Below are positions 27,991 to 35,673 of a stretch of DNA of 64,000 bases, piece after piece (the first letter of the stretch is position 1; every line of letters begins with the position of its first letter). The position numbers and the translations under genes were made by a program. Under the pieces are notes generated by a model that was not told the DNA's origin, did not search any database, and saw nothing but the letters and a program-made list of their open reading frames with translations. This DNA comes from Undibacterium sp. 5I1 (lineage in GTDB: Bacteria > Pseudomonadota > Gammaproteobacteria > Burkholderiales > Burkholderiaceae_D): contig NZ_JAVIWI010000001.1 of assembly GCF_034314085.1 (NCBI RefSeq), positions 1,550,001 to 1,614,000 on the forward strand, written 5' to 3'.

Positions 27991-28539
27991 TTAAAATAAC
28001 TCAATGTCACCACTATCTAAATGTTTTTGATTTACAGCTTTACGCAATAAACTTTTTAATTCAATGCTTTGTTTTTCTAACCGCTGGGTTATATCTTTGA
28101 GCAATAAGGCTATTTCATCCGTTTCACTATCAAGCGGAATGCCATCGCCAACCAAACCTAGATTGCTCAAAACCTCTCGTAAACCGGCACTGCGTTGAAC
28201 AGTTCGGGAAATAAGCTGGCTAGTAAGATCCTGGAATTGAAGGCTAGTAACAGCAGCATTAATATGAACAGCAATGTCAACTTGTATCACTTTAAGTCGA
28301 TCAATACTGGCAGTTGGTGCCGCGCCAGAGGAAATAACCAAATCAATTTCTTCTTGCTGACTGGTTATGGCTGCATGCAAGGCCAAAAAACTCGCCCCAA
28401 GTTTTTCGATCGCCTCAGCGAGCAGAATAGTAGTTTGAACTAGATCAGTCTCTACTTCCAGCAGATGTTCGTTCCCATGACTTGAGACGCCAGACAAGAG
28501 CTCTTTTACATGAGACCCTAATACTTTCTTTTTTGACAT
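27991..28539 (-). CDS. CheZ-like helical chemotaxis protein
   Basis: A helical protein of 182 residues from the ATG at 28539 (MSKKKVLGSHVKEL; 3 residues longer if the first ATG is used). The helix TSLQFQDLTSQLISRTVQR carries DLTSQ, matching the catalytic D-x-x-x-Q of CheZ (DLTGQ in E. coli). The protein ends in an acidic DSGDIELF tail, which could act like the CheZ CheY-binding tail. Position between motB and cheY2 supports a CheY phosphatase role. Overall length is shorter than enteric CheZ, so I call it CheZ-like rather than CheZ. Confidence 0.7.
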   Translation of the reverse strand: MSKKKVLGSHVKELLSGVSSHGNEHLLEVETDLVQTTILLAEAIEKLGASFLALHAAITSQQEEIDLVISSGAAPTASIDRLKVIQVDIAVHINAAVTSLQFQDLTSQLISRTVQRSAGLREVLSNLGLVGDGIPLDSETDEIALLLKDITQRLEKQSIELKSLLRKAVNQKHLDSGDIELF

Positions 28540-28588
28540 ATTCAGCATCCCAATTTTCTATTCATCTGATCCGATTATGCCCGTGTAA

Positions 28589-29518
28589 CTATTGCACCAC
28601 TTTTACAGGAACTTCAGCTGAGGGCTCAGAAGGATTTGTCAGTTCAATTGAACCACCGTCTTGTGAAGCAGATTGTTCAGCTTTTTTATTCATAACGATG
28701 ATACTTATGCGTCGATTAATCGGATTGAGAGGATCTTCTTTATCAAACAAAACCGATGATGATAAACCGACGACTCTTAGAACCTTAGTTTCATCCATAC
28801 CGCCGTAAATCAGTTCACGACGAGACGCATTTGCTCTGTCAGCAGACAGCTCCCAATTACTATATCCCTTCTCGCCACTGCCATAAGGTGCTGCATCGGT
28901 GTGCCCAGACAAACTGATTCTGTTTGGCACATCGTTTAATGCCTTACCAATCTCATGCAGAATTTCTCTTGTATAGGGTTGCAAATCAGCTTTTGCAGAG
29001 GCAAACATCGGTCTGTTTTGCTCGTCAACCATCTGGATACGTAAACCGTCGGTTGTAATATCTAATAATAGCTGCTTCTTATACTGCTTTAATATCGCAT
29101 TTGACTCGATTGCCGTCTCAATCTTGCCCTTCAAAACCTTAAGCCGCTCGGCATCTGCTTTTGCTAATGCGGCCTCTGCAGCTTGAAGGTTATAACTCTT
29201 TTTTTGCGCCTCAACATCGCCTTTTTTATTTTGACCATCACGCAAAGTAAGATCTTTACCGCCACCTTTAATGACACTCGAGCTGTCGCCACTACCATCA
29301 CCGCCGGCCATGGCGACCTTGAGCGGAGTTTGGAAATACTCCGCAATCCCATTAAGATTACCTTTTGCTGTTGAACCGAGCAACCACATCAACAGAAAAA
29401 ACGCCATCATCGCGGTAACAAAGTCAGCATAGGCAATTTTCCATGCTCCACCATGATGCCCGCCAGCGACCTTTTTTATTCGCTTGACGATAATCGGTCT
29501 TAGTTCCTCATTAGCCAT
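28589..29518 (-). CDS. motB: MotB, flagellar stator protein
   Basis: A 309-residue MotB. A short cytosolic N-terminus precedes one membrane helix (about residues 29-47) with the essential aspartate at residue 32 (AYADFVTAMM). A linker follows with the plug-like region, then an OmpA-type peptidoglycan-binding domain (SLSGHTDAAPYGSGEKGYSN, WELSADRANASRRELI). The ribosome binding site AGGA lies 8 bases before the ATG and is intact. An insertion sequence ends 24 bp upstream, separating it from its partner motA. Expression may now depend on read-through or on a promoter within the element. Confidence 0.96.
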   Translation of the reverse strand: MANEELRPIIVKRIKKVAGGHHGGAWKIAYADFVTAMMAFFLLMWLLGSTAKGNLNGIAEYFQTPLKVAMAGGDGSGDSSSVIKGGGKDLTLRDGQNKKGDVEAQKKSYNLQAAEAALAKADAERLKVLKGKIETAIESNAILKQYKKQLLLDITTDGLRIQMVDEQNRPMFASAKADLQPYTREILHEIGKALNDVPNRISLSGHTDAAPYGSGEKGYSNWELSADRANASRRELIYGGMDETKVLRVVGLSSSVLFDKEDPLNPINRRISIIVMNKKAEQSASQDGGSIELTNPSEPSAEVPVKVVQ

Positions 29519-29541
29519 TCTGCATTCCTGATCAGACTATC

Positions 29542-30984
29542 GAGCTTCTTGCAAAATACCCAAACCAGTAAAGTCGAGCATGGGTGTGGCCACTGTTGCG
29601 ATTGGTTTTCTTGTTTGAAGCGGTACATGTGACATGAATTTGTGCCGGATTATCGTTTTATGGCGTGTCAATCCCTATGTGACCATCACTGCCCCTATGA
29701 ACGTTGGGAAACGTTGTTTTTTTCGACTCTTTAAAAGCAAAGCTGTTACGTAAATAAACGCATCAACTGATCTGCGGTCAATACCAATAAACCAAACATC
29801 AAATGCGACATCACTTTTTCGCTACCACGCACCCGTACTGTCGTGCCACCAAATTCGTCTTTCAGCCTGCCATTGGTACGTTCAGCTTGCGTGCGTTCTT
29901 TATAACGCTGTTGTTCATGCGGGGCGAACGGTTTCTTCTCCCCGCCGCGTGCGTTGTGATCAATTAATGGCACGTGGCCAAGACTTTTGCTGTGTGCCCT
30001 TAACTCTTCACTGCAATACGCTGCATCCATCAAATCGTACAAATTCGTTACTCGTGCGGCCGTCATCGTTGCTAACGGCACCGCCGTTTGACTATCGTGC
30101 ACCGAGGCGCTGGTCAATAGCGCACTGATGGCAACGCCGCAGTCAGCGGTGTCGATATGCAGCTTGTAGCCGTTCCAACTCACTTTATAACCTTGCGCAT
30201 TGCATTTAGTGCCGCGGTCACACTCTTTGGGTAAAGCATTGACGATGCTCGGTAAAGTTTGCGTCAACTGCCAGCCTATCTTGGTCACTTTCTCTTCCTT
30301 TGGCGGCCTTATCTCGCCTTTCTTTGGCCGTCCACGGCGCTGCTTTTGGGCCTTTTCTACGGAAACAACTTTCATGTGTTTCTTCGGCTTCTCGCGCGCC
30401 GCAATCGCCGTGCCGTCACGGCTGATGTGTCCAATGAGGCTGTCGCCTAAATAACTCTTGATCAGCGCTTCGTGCACTTTCTCCGCTAATTTGGCTTGGG
30501 CAAATTCGCCAAAGGCGCGCGAAAAAGTGGCTTCATTCGGAACTTCTTTCCACATCTCAAAGCCGCACAGCCGTTTTAAACTGCGATCCATCGTCAATCG
30601 TTCTATTAAGGCCGCTGTTGTATTGAGCCCCAACACAGCTTTGGCGATGAAGGCGCTGGCCAATGCACCACGGTCATGCGGTTTGCGTCCTATCCCTTGC
30701 CATTGGTCCGACACAAATTCTTCGATGCGCACCCAGTCTAGTACATGAATCAATTTTTCCAGCTTCGGCGTCAGTGACCCGCATTGCTGTTTTATCTCCG
30801 GTAGCAAATCGTGTTGCAGTAAATTCCAGCGTTGCATTATCAGCAGGCGTTGTGTAGGATTCATAGCGGAGCGCAGATGGTTGTTTAGTCACTTTCATCT
30901 TGCCAGAAATGGCCGCTCCTTTCTCATCTATTTTGCGCTTCTCGCAATAAAATTACTCTCCGGTGTTTCGTTTTGCAAGAACCT
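29542..30984 (-). mobile_element. Insertion sequence between motA and motB (IS1182/IS5-like)
   Basis: About 1.44 kb with one transposase gene. The ends are inverted repeats: reading inward, AGCTTCTTGCAAAA at 29543 and AGGTTCTTGCAAAA from 30984 match at 13 of 14 positions, with weaker similarity beyond. CTATC occurs directly outside both ends (29537-29541 and 30985-30989) and may be the target duplication, but the repeat ends are then offset by one base. The right end abuts the motA stop codon and the left end is 24 bp before motB. Base composition looks higher in GC than the flanks, which suggests arrival from outside. Family assignment is from the transposase type. Confidence 0.85.
29746..30864 (-). 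CDS. Transposase, DDE type with InsH-like N-terminus
   Basis: A 372-residue transposase, apparently full length. The N-terminal half (LDWVRIEEFVSDQWQGIGRK, then RKPHDRGALASAFIAKAVL) resembles the DUF772/InsH N-domain. The catalytic acidic residues are likely in ISRDGTAIA, YDLMDAAYCSEEL and ERTNGRLKDEFGG. A basic patch RRGRPKKGE lies in the middle. It is read in the same direction as motA and motB. No frameshift or internal stop is seen, so the element may be active. Confidence 0.9.
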   Translation of the reverse strand: MNPTQRLLIMQRWNLLQHDLLPEIKQQCGSLTPKLEKLIHVLDWVRIEEFVSDQWQGIGRKPHDRGALASAFIAKAVLGLNTTAALIERLTMDRSLKRLCGFEMWKEVPNEATFSRAFGEFAQAKLAEKVHEALIKSYLGDSLIGHISRDGTAIAAREKPKKHMKVVSVEKAQKQRRGRPKKGEIRPPKEEKVTKIGWQLTQTLPSIVNALPKECDRGTKCNAQGYKVSWNGYKLHIDTADCGVAISALLTSASVHDSQTAVPLATMTAARVTNLYDLMDAAYCSEELRAHSKSLGHVPLIDHNARGGEKKPFAPHEQQRYKERTQAERTNGRLKDEFGGTTVRVRGSEKVMSHLMFGLLVLTADQLMRLFT

Positions 30985-30988
30985 CTAT

Positions 30989-31849
30989 CTACTTAGATTT
31001 AGATTGCTTAATGTGTTCTTCTAGCTCACTAAATGTAGGTCGCTCCGTCGAATACAAAACTTTACGCCCAAACTCAACAGCAAGCGCCGGAGCATATCCG
31101 TTTAAGCTGGCCAGCAAAGTTACTTTAATGCATTGAAAGGTTTTAGAGGACTCGTCCAGTTGTTGCTCCATCAGACCAGCCAATGGCCCAACGAAACCAT
31201 AAGCGAGCAAAATACCTAAGAATGTTCCTACCAAAGCATGTGCAATCAAAATACCGAGCTCTGCTGGCGGGATACCAACTGACTCCATTGTGTGGACCAC
31301 ACCCATCACCGCAGCAACAATACCAAAAGCAGGCAAACCATCACCTAACTTAGCAATAAAATGTGCCGGTGCCGCACCTTCATGGTGATGCGTTTCCAGC
31401 TCATTATCCATCAGATTTTCGATCTGAAATGCATCCATATTTCCGGACACCATCAACCTTAAATAATCCGCAATGAATTCCATTAAGTGATGGTCAGAAG
31501 CAACGAGTGGATACTTGCTAAAAAGAGGACTCTCTTCCGGCTTTTCAATATCACCTTCAATTGACATTAAGCCCTCTTTACGTATTTTTGTCAGCACATC
31601 AAACAGCATGGTCATCAATTCCATATACAAGGCTCTGGTGTATTTGGAGCCTTTTAATACACCAGGAATTGCTTTTAAAGATGCCTTCAGGGTTTTACCG
31701 TTATTGCCGACCAAGGAAGCCCCAACGGCGGCACCACCGATCATCAGCAATTCGAGTGGCTGAAATAAGACGGCGATGTGTCCGCCGGACATAACAAATC
31801 CACCGAACACTGACCCCATCACAACTATATAGCCAACGATGACTAGCAC
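30989..31849 (-). CDS. motA: MotA, flagellar stator protein
   Basis: A 286-residue MotA with four membrane helices: two at the N-terminus (MLVIVGYIVVMGSVFGGFVM, then about 30-50) and two after the large cytosolic loop. DGLPAFGIVAAVMGVVHTME includes the conserved proline region. LIAHALVGTFLGILLAYGF is the last helix. MotA and MotB make the proton channel that drives the motor. The gene is intact up to its stop codon, which lies 4 bp from the insertion sequence that separates it from motB. A copy of the 85-bp element lies upstream. Confidence 0.97.
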   Translation of the reverse strand: MLVIVGYIVVMGSVFGGFVMSGGHIAVLFQPLELLMIGGAAVGASLVGNNGKTLKASLKAIPGVLKGSKYTRALYMELMTMLFDVLTKIRKEGLMSIEGDIEKPEESPLFSKYPLVASDHHLMEFIADYLRLMVSGNMDAFQIENLMDNELETHHHEGAAPAHFIAKLGDGLPAFGIVAAVMGVVHTMESVGIPPAELGILIAHALVGTFLGILLAYGFVGPLAGLMEQQLDESSKTFQCIKVTLLASLNGYAPALAVEFGRKVLYSTERPTFSELEEHIKQSKSK

Positions 31850-32307
31850 GAGCCAGACTCCTTATGAGAAAAGAACCAAATATAAACGTGGAAATTAATC
31901 AGTAAATTAATCATCACATCAATTTGATCAATTAAGAGATACAGGAAACAATTGCAAAAAACCGAATCTATCAACAAAAATAAGAGACAACGCTTCGCTG
32001 CTTTTTACGGGAATAGAATATACGTAAATTCAATATACTCCCCATTATTTTTATTAAAAACACCTTACTGTCCAAGTATTACCTGGACAATAAAATATAC
32101 TACCTAGGAGTACCATAACCGATCACAATCAAAGTTCAAACAACAATAACGCAAAAGGTACGAAAAATTTACATAAAGAGACGTTTATTTCTCACTACTT
32201 CAAGCTCTTGGCTAAGCCAAATATTTTATTCTTAGCAGCTCTGCACTATTCTCTTGAAGCTTAAAAGCAATTGAGTATTGCCTGAGGAATACATTACATG
32301 ATTACTA
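31850..32307. other. 458-bp gap upstream of motA
   Basis: AT-rich non-coding region holding repeat copy 4 (32032-32116). It should contain the motA promoter. I searched by eye for a sigma-28 match and did not find a convincing one. No other gene or RNA is visible. Confidence 0.5.
32032..32116 (-). repeat. 85-bp dispersed palindromic element, copy 4
   Basis: AATATACTCCCC starts at 32032 and the far end is AGGAGTACC near 32108-32116. Read on the minus strand it matches copy 3 over its length. The internal hairpin is ATTGTCCA...TGGACAGT, where the single change leaves a T-G wobble in the minus-strand RNA, so the pairing is kept. It lies in the gap after the methyltransferase stop codon and before motA. 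Confidence 0.9.
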
Positions 32308-33111
32308 TTATATGCGCCATACATATAGTGTTGGATCATTAGGATTTTTATTTATACACAAGTCGGGAGCAACATTCGGCACTATAAATTCATAGCTAAG
32401 CAGTAATGACCCTGGCGTCATTTCTTTCCGCACTTTCTCCCATAACGATGGCATTGCAGCAGGCGAAAGATAAGCAAATACAACATCGAATTGGTTCAAA
32501 TCAATTCTCTCGTAGCTACGGAATAAAAACTCAACTTTGGCTCGATTAAATTTCGCTCTTAAATAACTGATAAACCACGGCAATGGCGCGATTTCAACAC
32601 CATAAAAAAAACTGTCCCGCCTTACTTGCGCCAATTTGAGAACCAAGCCGCCCAGCCCACTGCCAACATCAACAAAATGGACAGGTCTGTTTGGCAATAA
32701 CTCAAATAACGTCGGCAACAAAGAGGATTTAGATGGGTAATACGGCACCTGCGTGCGAAACGTACTCCAAAAAAGTAAAGCCAAAAAAATAAAACCACAT
32801 AAATAGTAATAACGTGGAATATCAAAGGCCAAGAGTACGAAGACAGCAAGGGGAAAGAAGAAGTGAATAATCCACCACCACCAATCCATTTTTCGCCAAT
32901 ATGAAAAACAACAGGCAGCAATTGCTTGCGCAAAAATGATAATAATTGGAGGAATATTTTTTTTGAAGCTGACGCCTACAAAAAAAGTAATGAGGAGGCA
33001 AAGAAGGAAGGAAAAAATCTGTATCAATAACGACTGCAAGGCAGGCGGGAGCAATGGCTTACCCGCCAAAGAAATATCATTTTCGTTTGTTTGCTTTGAC
33101 CTTAGGTTCAA
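32308..33111 (-). CDS. Membrane-anchored class I SAM methyltransferase (FAM173-like)
   Basis: A 267-residue protein starting at TTG (33111) with GGAG 5 bases upstream. The first 120 residues contain about four membrane helices, one with the run MDWWWWIIHFFF. The rest is a Rossmann methyltransferase with motif I FVDVGSGLGGLVLKL. The later segments YGVEIAPLPWFISYLR and IDLNQFDVVFAYLSPAAMPS resemble FAM173-type membrane lysine methyltransferases. That similarity is from pattern memory, not from a search. It is 24 bp after flhC and precedes motA, so a target in the motor or envelope is conceivable but unproven. Confidence 0.75.
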   Translation of the reverse strand: MNLRSKQTNENDISLAGKPLLPPALQSLLIQIFSFLLCLLITFFVGVSFKKNIPPIIIIFAQAIAACCFSYWRKMDWWWWIIHFFFPLAVFVLLAFDIPRYYYLCGFIFLALLFWSTFRTQVPYYPSKSSLLPTLFELLPNRPVHFVDVGSGLGGLVLKLAQVRRDSFFYGVEIAPLPWFISYLRAKFNRAKVEFLFRSYERIDLNQFDVVFAYLSPAAMPSLWEKVRKEMTPGSLLLSYEFIVPNVAPDLCINKNPNDPTLYVWRI

Positions 33112-33135
33112 AAAGGCTCCGAAAAATCGTCTGCA

Positions 33136-33687
33136 TTATGCAACCATCGCTATTGAGTCTAATTCACGCGCTCTTTTAGTCTTGCCTGCTCGTGAAGGGA
33201 CATGGCATAAACCACATGCATAATCATCATGCAAATCCAATGTGTGTGCAACAAATTGCCCGCCACATTTGTTGCATTTTGTGAATTTCAGAATTTTCGC
33301 ATCAAAAAACCTCACCAAGGTCCAAGCGCGCGTCAATGACAGCACTGGCTCATCACCTGCTTGAGGCGGTGTTTGTTCTAAATAAAGTCGATAAGCTTTG
33401 ACAACAGCTTCAATGCCACTGATATCCGCATGATCATGCAAATACTTGTGAATGTTCATAAATAACGATGAATGGATATTTGGCTGCCAAGTAATAAACC
33501 ATTCTGTAGAAAAAGGCAGCATCCCTTTAGGAGGTGATACACCCTTTAGCTCTTTATATATTTTCAACAATCGCTCGCGAGACAAACTCGTTTCGGACTC
33601 CAAAAGCTGCAAACGTGCGCCAAGATTGACTAAATCAATTGCCAACCGAATTTCGTGTGCTTCATTTACTACGCTTTTGCTAGCCAT
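33136..33687 (-). CDS. flhC: FlhC, flagellar master transcription activator subunit
   Basis: FlhC of 183 residues from the ATG at 33687 (MASKSVVNEAHEIRLAIDL). GAGGTGAG lies just upstream and covers the GTG that would otherwise start the frame at 33696. The zinc-binding cysteines are in KCNKCGGQF and ACGLCHVPSR (141, 144, 161 and 164 counted from the longer form). FlhC with FlhD forms the FlhD4C2 activator of class II flagellar genes. It follows flhD after 55 bp and leads into the methyltransferase and motA. Confidence 0.97.
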   Translation of the reverse strand: MASKSVVNEAHEIRLAIDLVNLGARLQLLESETSLSRERLLKIYKELKGVSPPKGMLPFSTEWFITWQPNIHSSLFMNIHKYLHDHADISGIEAVVKAYRLYLEQTPPQAGDEPVLSLTRAWTLVRFFDAKILKFTKCNKCGGQFVAHTLDLHDDYACGLCHVPSRAGKTKRARELDSIAMVA

Positions 33688-33742
33688 TTTGCTCACCTCA
33701 GTGTTGAAAAATTATTAAATAGTCAGAAACTAATGAATCTCT

Positions 33743-34060
33743 TTAATGAATTTCTTCAACAGCTTGTCCAGCCATTAAAATTGCAGCATGAGAATGTGCC
33801 AAGGCGCGTTCTTTATTATAATTTGTCAACATGCACAAAATGGCACTGTCTTCAAATCTAAAGCGAGCAAGCATCATGTTAGAGCCAGCAAGCTTAAGAA
33901 TCTGTGCGTTGTTCAACCCTTCAATCAGGTCAGCGATTTCTTTCGCTATGCCTAAACGAAATATCGCAGTAGCTTTGTCAGCACGAATCATTTGCTGAGC
34001 GAGCATCAGATAACTTAAGTTAGCGTCGCGAATTTCAGCCATCATATCGTTCGGTGTCAT
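33743..34060 (-). CDS. flhD: FlhD, flagellar master transcription activator subunit
   Basis: I start FlhD at the ATG at 34060 (MTPNDMMAEIRDANLSYLML), which has a strong GGAGGG site 7 bases upstream, giving 105 residues as is usual. The frame continues upstream to 34117 but the added residues do not look like FlhD. The body AQQMIRADKATAIFRLGIAK, EIADLI and LNNAQILKLAGSNMMLARFR is diagnostic. FlhD partners FlhC. Its leader contains overlapping hairpins at 34182-34206 that may control expression. Confidence 0.97.
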   Translation of the reverse strand: MTPNDMMAEIRDANLSYLMLAQQMIRADKATAIFRLGIAKEIADLIEGLNNAQILKLAGSNMMLARFRFEDSAILCMLTNYNKERALAHSHAAILMAGQAVEEIH

Positions 34061-34618
34061 TTTTCTACCCTCCATCTTGTTTAACCCGGCACAGAGTTCG
34101 TTGCCAGTGAGATACATTGTGGATGCAAGAAAAATACCGGAGTATAGGCAGGAAGAGGTATTTAAGATGAGTAAAAACAGAAAAAACTCGTAGGAGTTTT
34201 TCCTACAAGCTATATTTGATTTCTTTTAGAAAGAATTCGAAAAGAATTTTTGATTTTTATTATTTTTAGAAAAGATAGTTTGTTCAATTAAATCAAGAAC
34301 TTAGGTAAAAAATTAATATACTTTGCTCTATCTTCAATACTATTAACGGCACCGAAATCAATAACTTTAGGGTTTATTAAAAATATTTTTTTATTTATCT
34401 ATGTTTGTTTAACGACGCAAAAATCCAAAACTTTAGTAAAAAATTGAAAAATATTTTGGAAGAAATCGCTTGCTTGCAACAAAACATGCCGAAAACCATA
34501 CAAATCAATGATTTTTTATTATTAATTTGTATGGATTTGGAATTGTGGAGGGATGAACTACTGACAAAAGTTGAAAATATAATCATGTGCAATTAAAAAT
34601 TGCAGTCAATGCAGAGAT
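34061..34618. other. 558-bp very AT-rich region upstream of flhD
   Basis: Contains the flhDC promoter and leader and the 3' end of the dnaQ transcript. The stretch 34200-34600 is extremely AT-rich. It includes the overlapping hairpins at 34182-34206. A plus-strand frame of 63 codons starting at a TTG (34405-34596) has no clear ribosome binding site and is not called a gene. A weak AATATACT at about 34308 is not enough to call another repeat copy. Such AT-rich DNA would suit binding of H-NS-like or other global regulators (inference). Confidence 0.55.
34182..34206 (-). promoter_or_regulatory. Overlapping alternative hairpins in the flhDC leader
   Basis: Two mutually exclusive stems share bases. 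AAAAACTC (34182-34189) pairs with GAGTTTTT (34194-34201). GTAGGA (34190-34195) pairs with TCCTAC (34201-34206). In the minus-strand RNA the second hairpin is followed by GAGTTTTTT, which looks like an intrinsic terminator. It lies 120-145 bases before the flhD start. It could end dnaQ transcription, or act as an attenuator of flhDC if the promoter lies further upstream. Confidence 0.55.
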
Positions 34619-35347
34619 TTATTCTGCTGTTTGACTATTTGAATGCCAAATACTTTGGCCACGCACTTCTTTACCTAAACCGACCAACAAGGTCTCATGT
34701 GCAGCAAGCTCATCATCAGAGGCGCAAACAACAATAACGCCTTGCAGCGGAATGTCTGGAAGTATCTCCTCTACCACAGACACTTTTTCTTCCACTTCAG
34801 TCTCTATAGCAAAACTATTTTGCCCACGAGACATCGCCAGGAACACATCCGCCAATAACTCGGCATCTAATAATGCTCCGTGGAGTTTTCGGTGCGAATT
34901 AGAAACGTCATAGCGAGTACAGAGGGCATCGAGAGAGTTACGCTTTCCTGGATGCAACTCCTTTGCCTGCACTAATGTGTCAGTAACTTGCTCTACATAG
35001 TCGGTAAAGACAGGCAAATTAAGGCGGAGAAACTCGGCATTAAGAAAACCGACGTCAAACGGTGCATTATGGATAACAACTTCTGCATCTTTAATATAAG
35101 CGCAAAACTCTTGGACAATTTCTGCAAATTTAGGCTTGTCGCTTAAGAACTCTGTTGTCAATCCATGAACGGCTAACGCGCCCTCTTCCGAGTCACGTTC
35201 AGGATTAATGTAGCGATGAAAATTATTGCCAGTTAGCTTGCGGTTAACTAATTCTACGCAACCAATCTCAATCACTCTGTCGCCAGTTCTGGCGTTGAGT
35301 CCTGTTGTTTCCGTATCTAAAACAATTTGTCGCTTGATATTTGTCAT
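34619..35347 (-). CDS. dnaQ: DNA polymerase III epsilon subunit (3'-5' proofreading exonuclease)
   Basis: A 242-residue DnaQ. Exo I QIVLDTETTGLNARTGDRVI, Exo II VIHNAPFDVGFLN and Exo III SHRKLHGALLDAELLADVFL (H and D) are all present, so the exonuclease should be active. A C-terminal segment of about 50 residues binds the alpha subunit in this family. In many relatives rnhA is adjacent; here it is not in the window, and repeat copy 5 lies upstream instead. Confidence 0.96.
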   Translation of the reverse strand: MTNIKRQIVLDTETTGLNARTGDRVIEIGCVELVNRKLTGNNFHRYINPERDSEEGALAVHGLTTEFLSDKPKFAEIVQEFCAYIKDAEVVIHNAPFDVGFLNAEFLRLNLPVFTDYVEQVTDTLVQAKELHPGKRNSLDALCTRYDVSNSHRKLHGALLDAELLADVFLAMSRGQNSFAIETEVEEKVSVVEEILPDIPLQGVIVVCASDDELAAHETLLVGLGKEVRGQSIWHSNSQTAE

Positions 35348-35673
35348 TTCATACTCGTCATTATTTTTATTAATATTATCTAATTGATAGCAATAGTATT
35401 TAAAACTACGTAATTTTTTTTAAATCAATTAGATGAGATCAGGAAAATTTAGATAACTTTCTCGCATTAAATCTAAGGAAAACTAACTATACTCCCCATC
35501 ATAATTCCAAAAAATGGCTGCTACCTCAATGATTATATGGACGACCTAATATACATACCGGGAGTATAAATATAATCATCTAAATTTACGCATCGACGAC
35601 AGCATAAACCAGAATAAACACCGCGTATATTTTGGTACCTCACTCTTAAACTTTGATTCTTTTACGTGCTCGG
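35348..35673. other. 326-bp gap between tilS and dnaQ
   Basis: Non-coding. Holds repeat copy 5 (35485-35569) and presumably the dnaQ promoter. No other gene, RNA or clear terminator was recognised. Confidence 0.5.
35485..35569 (-). repeat. 85-bp dispersed palindromic element, copy 5 (diverged)
   Basis: AACTATACTCCCC at 35485 and CGGGAGTATAA at the other end show the family termini, with the usual length. Read on the minus strand the left-end hairpin (TATACTCCCGGTATGTATA) is recognisable, while the GTCC hairpin is eroded to GTCGTCCATATAATC. It is located 105 bp after the tilS stop codon. Confidence 0.8.

Noticed and set aside
34300..34345. Possible eighth repeat copy (AATATACT near 34,308)
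   Set aside because: Only the first eight bases fit; no matching right end or inner hairpin within 85 bp.
34405..34596. 63-codon plus-strand frame upstream of flhD
   Set aside because: Starts at TTG without ribosome binding site in extremely AT-rich DNA; noted in the region entry but not called a gene.
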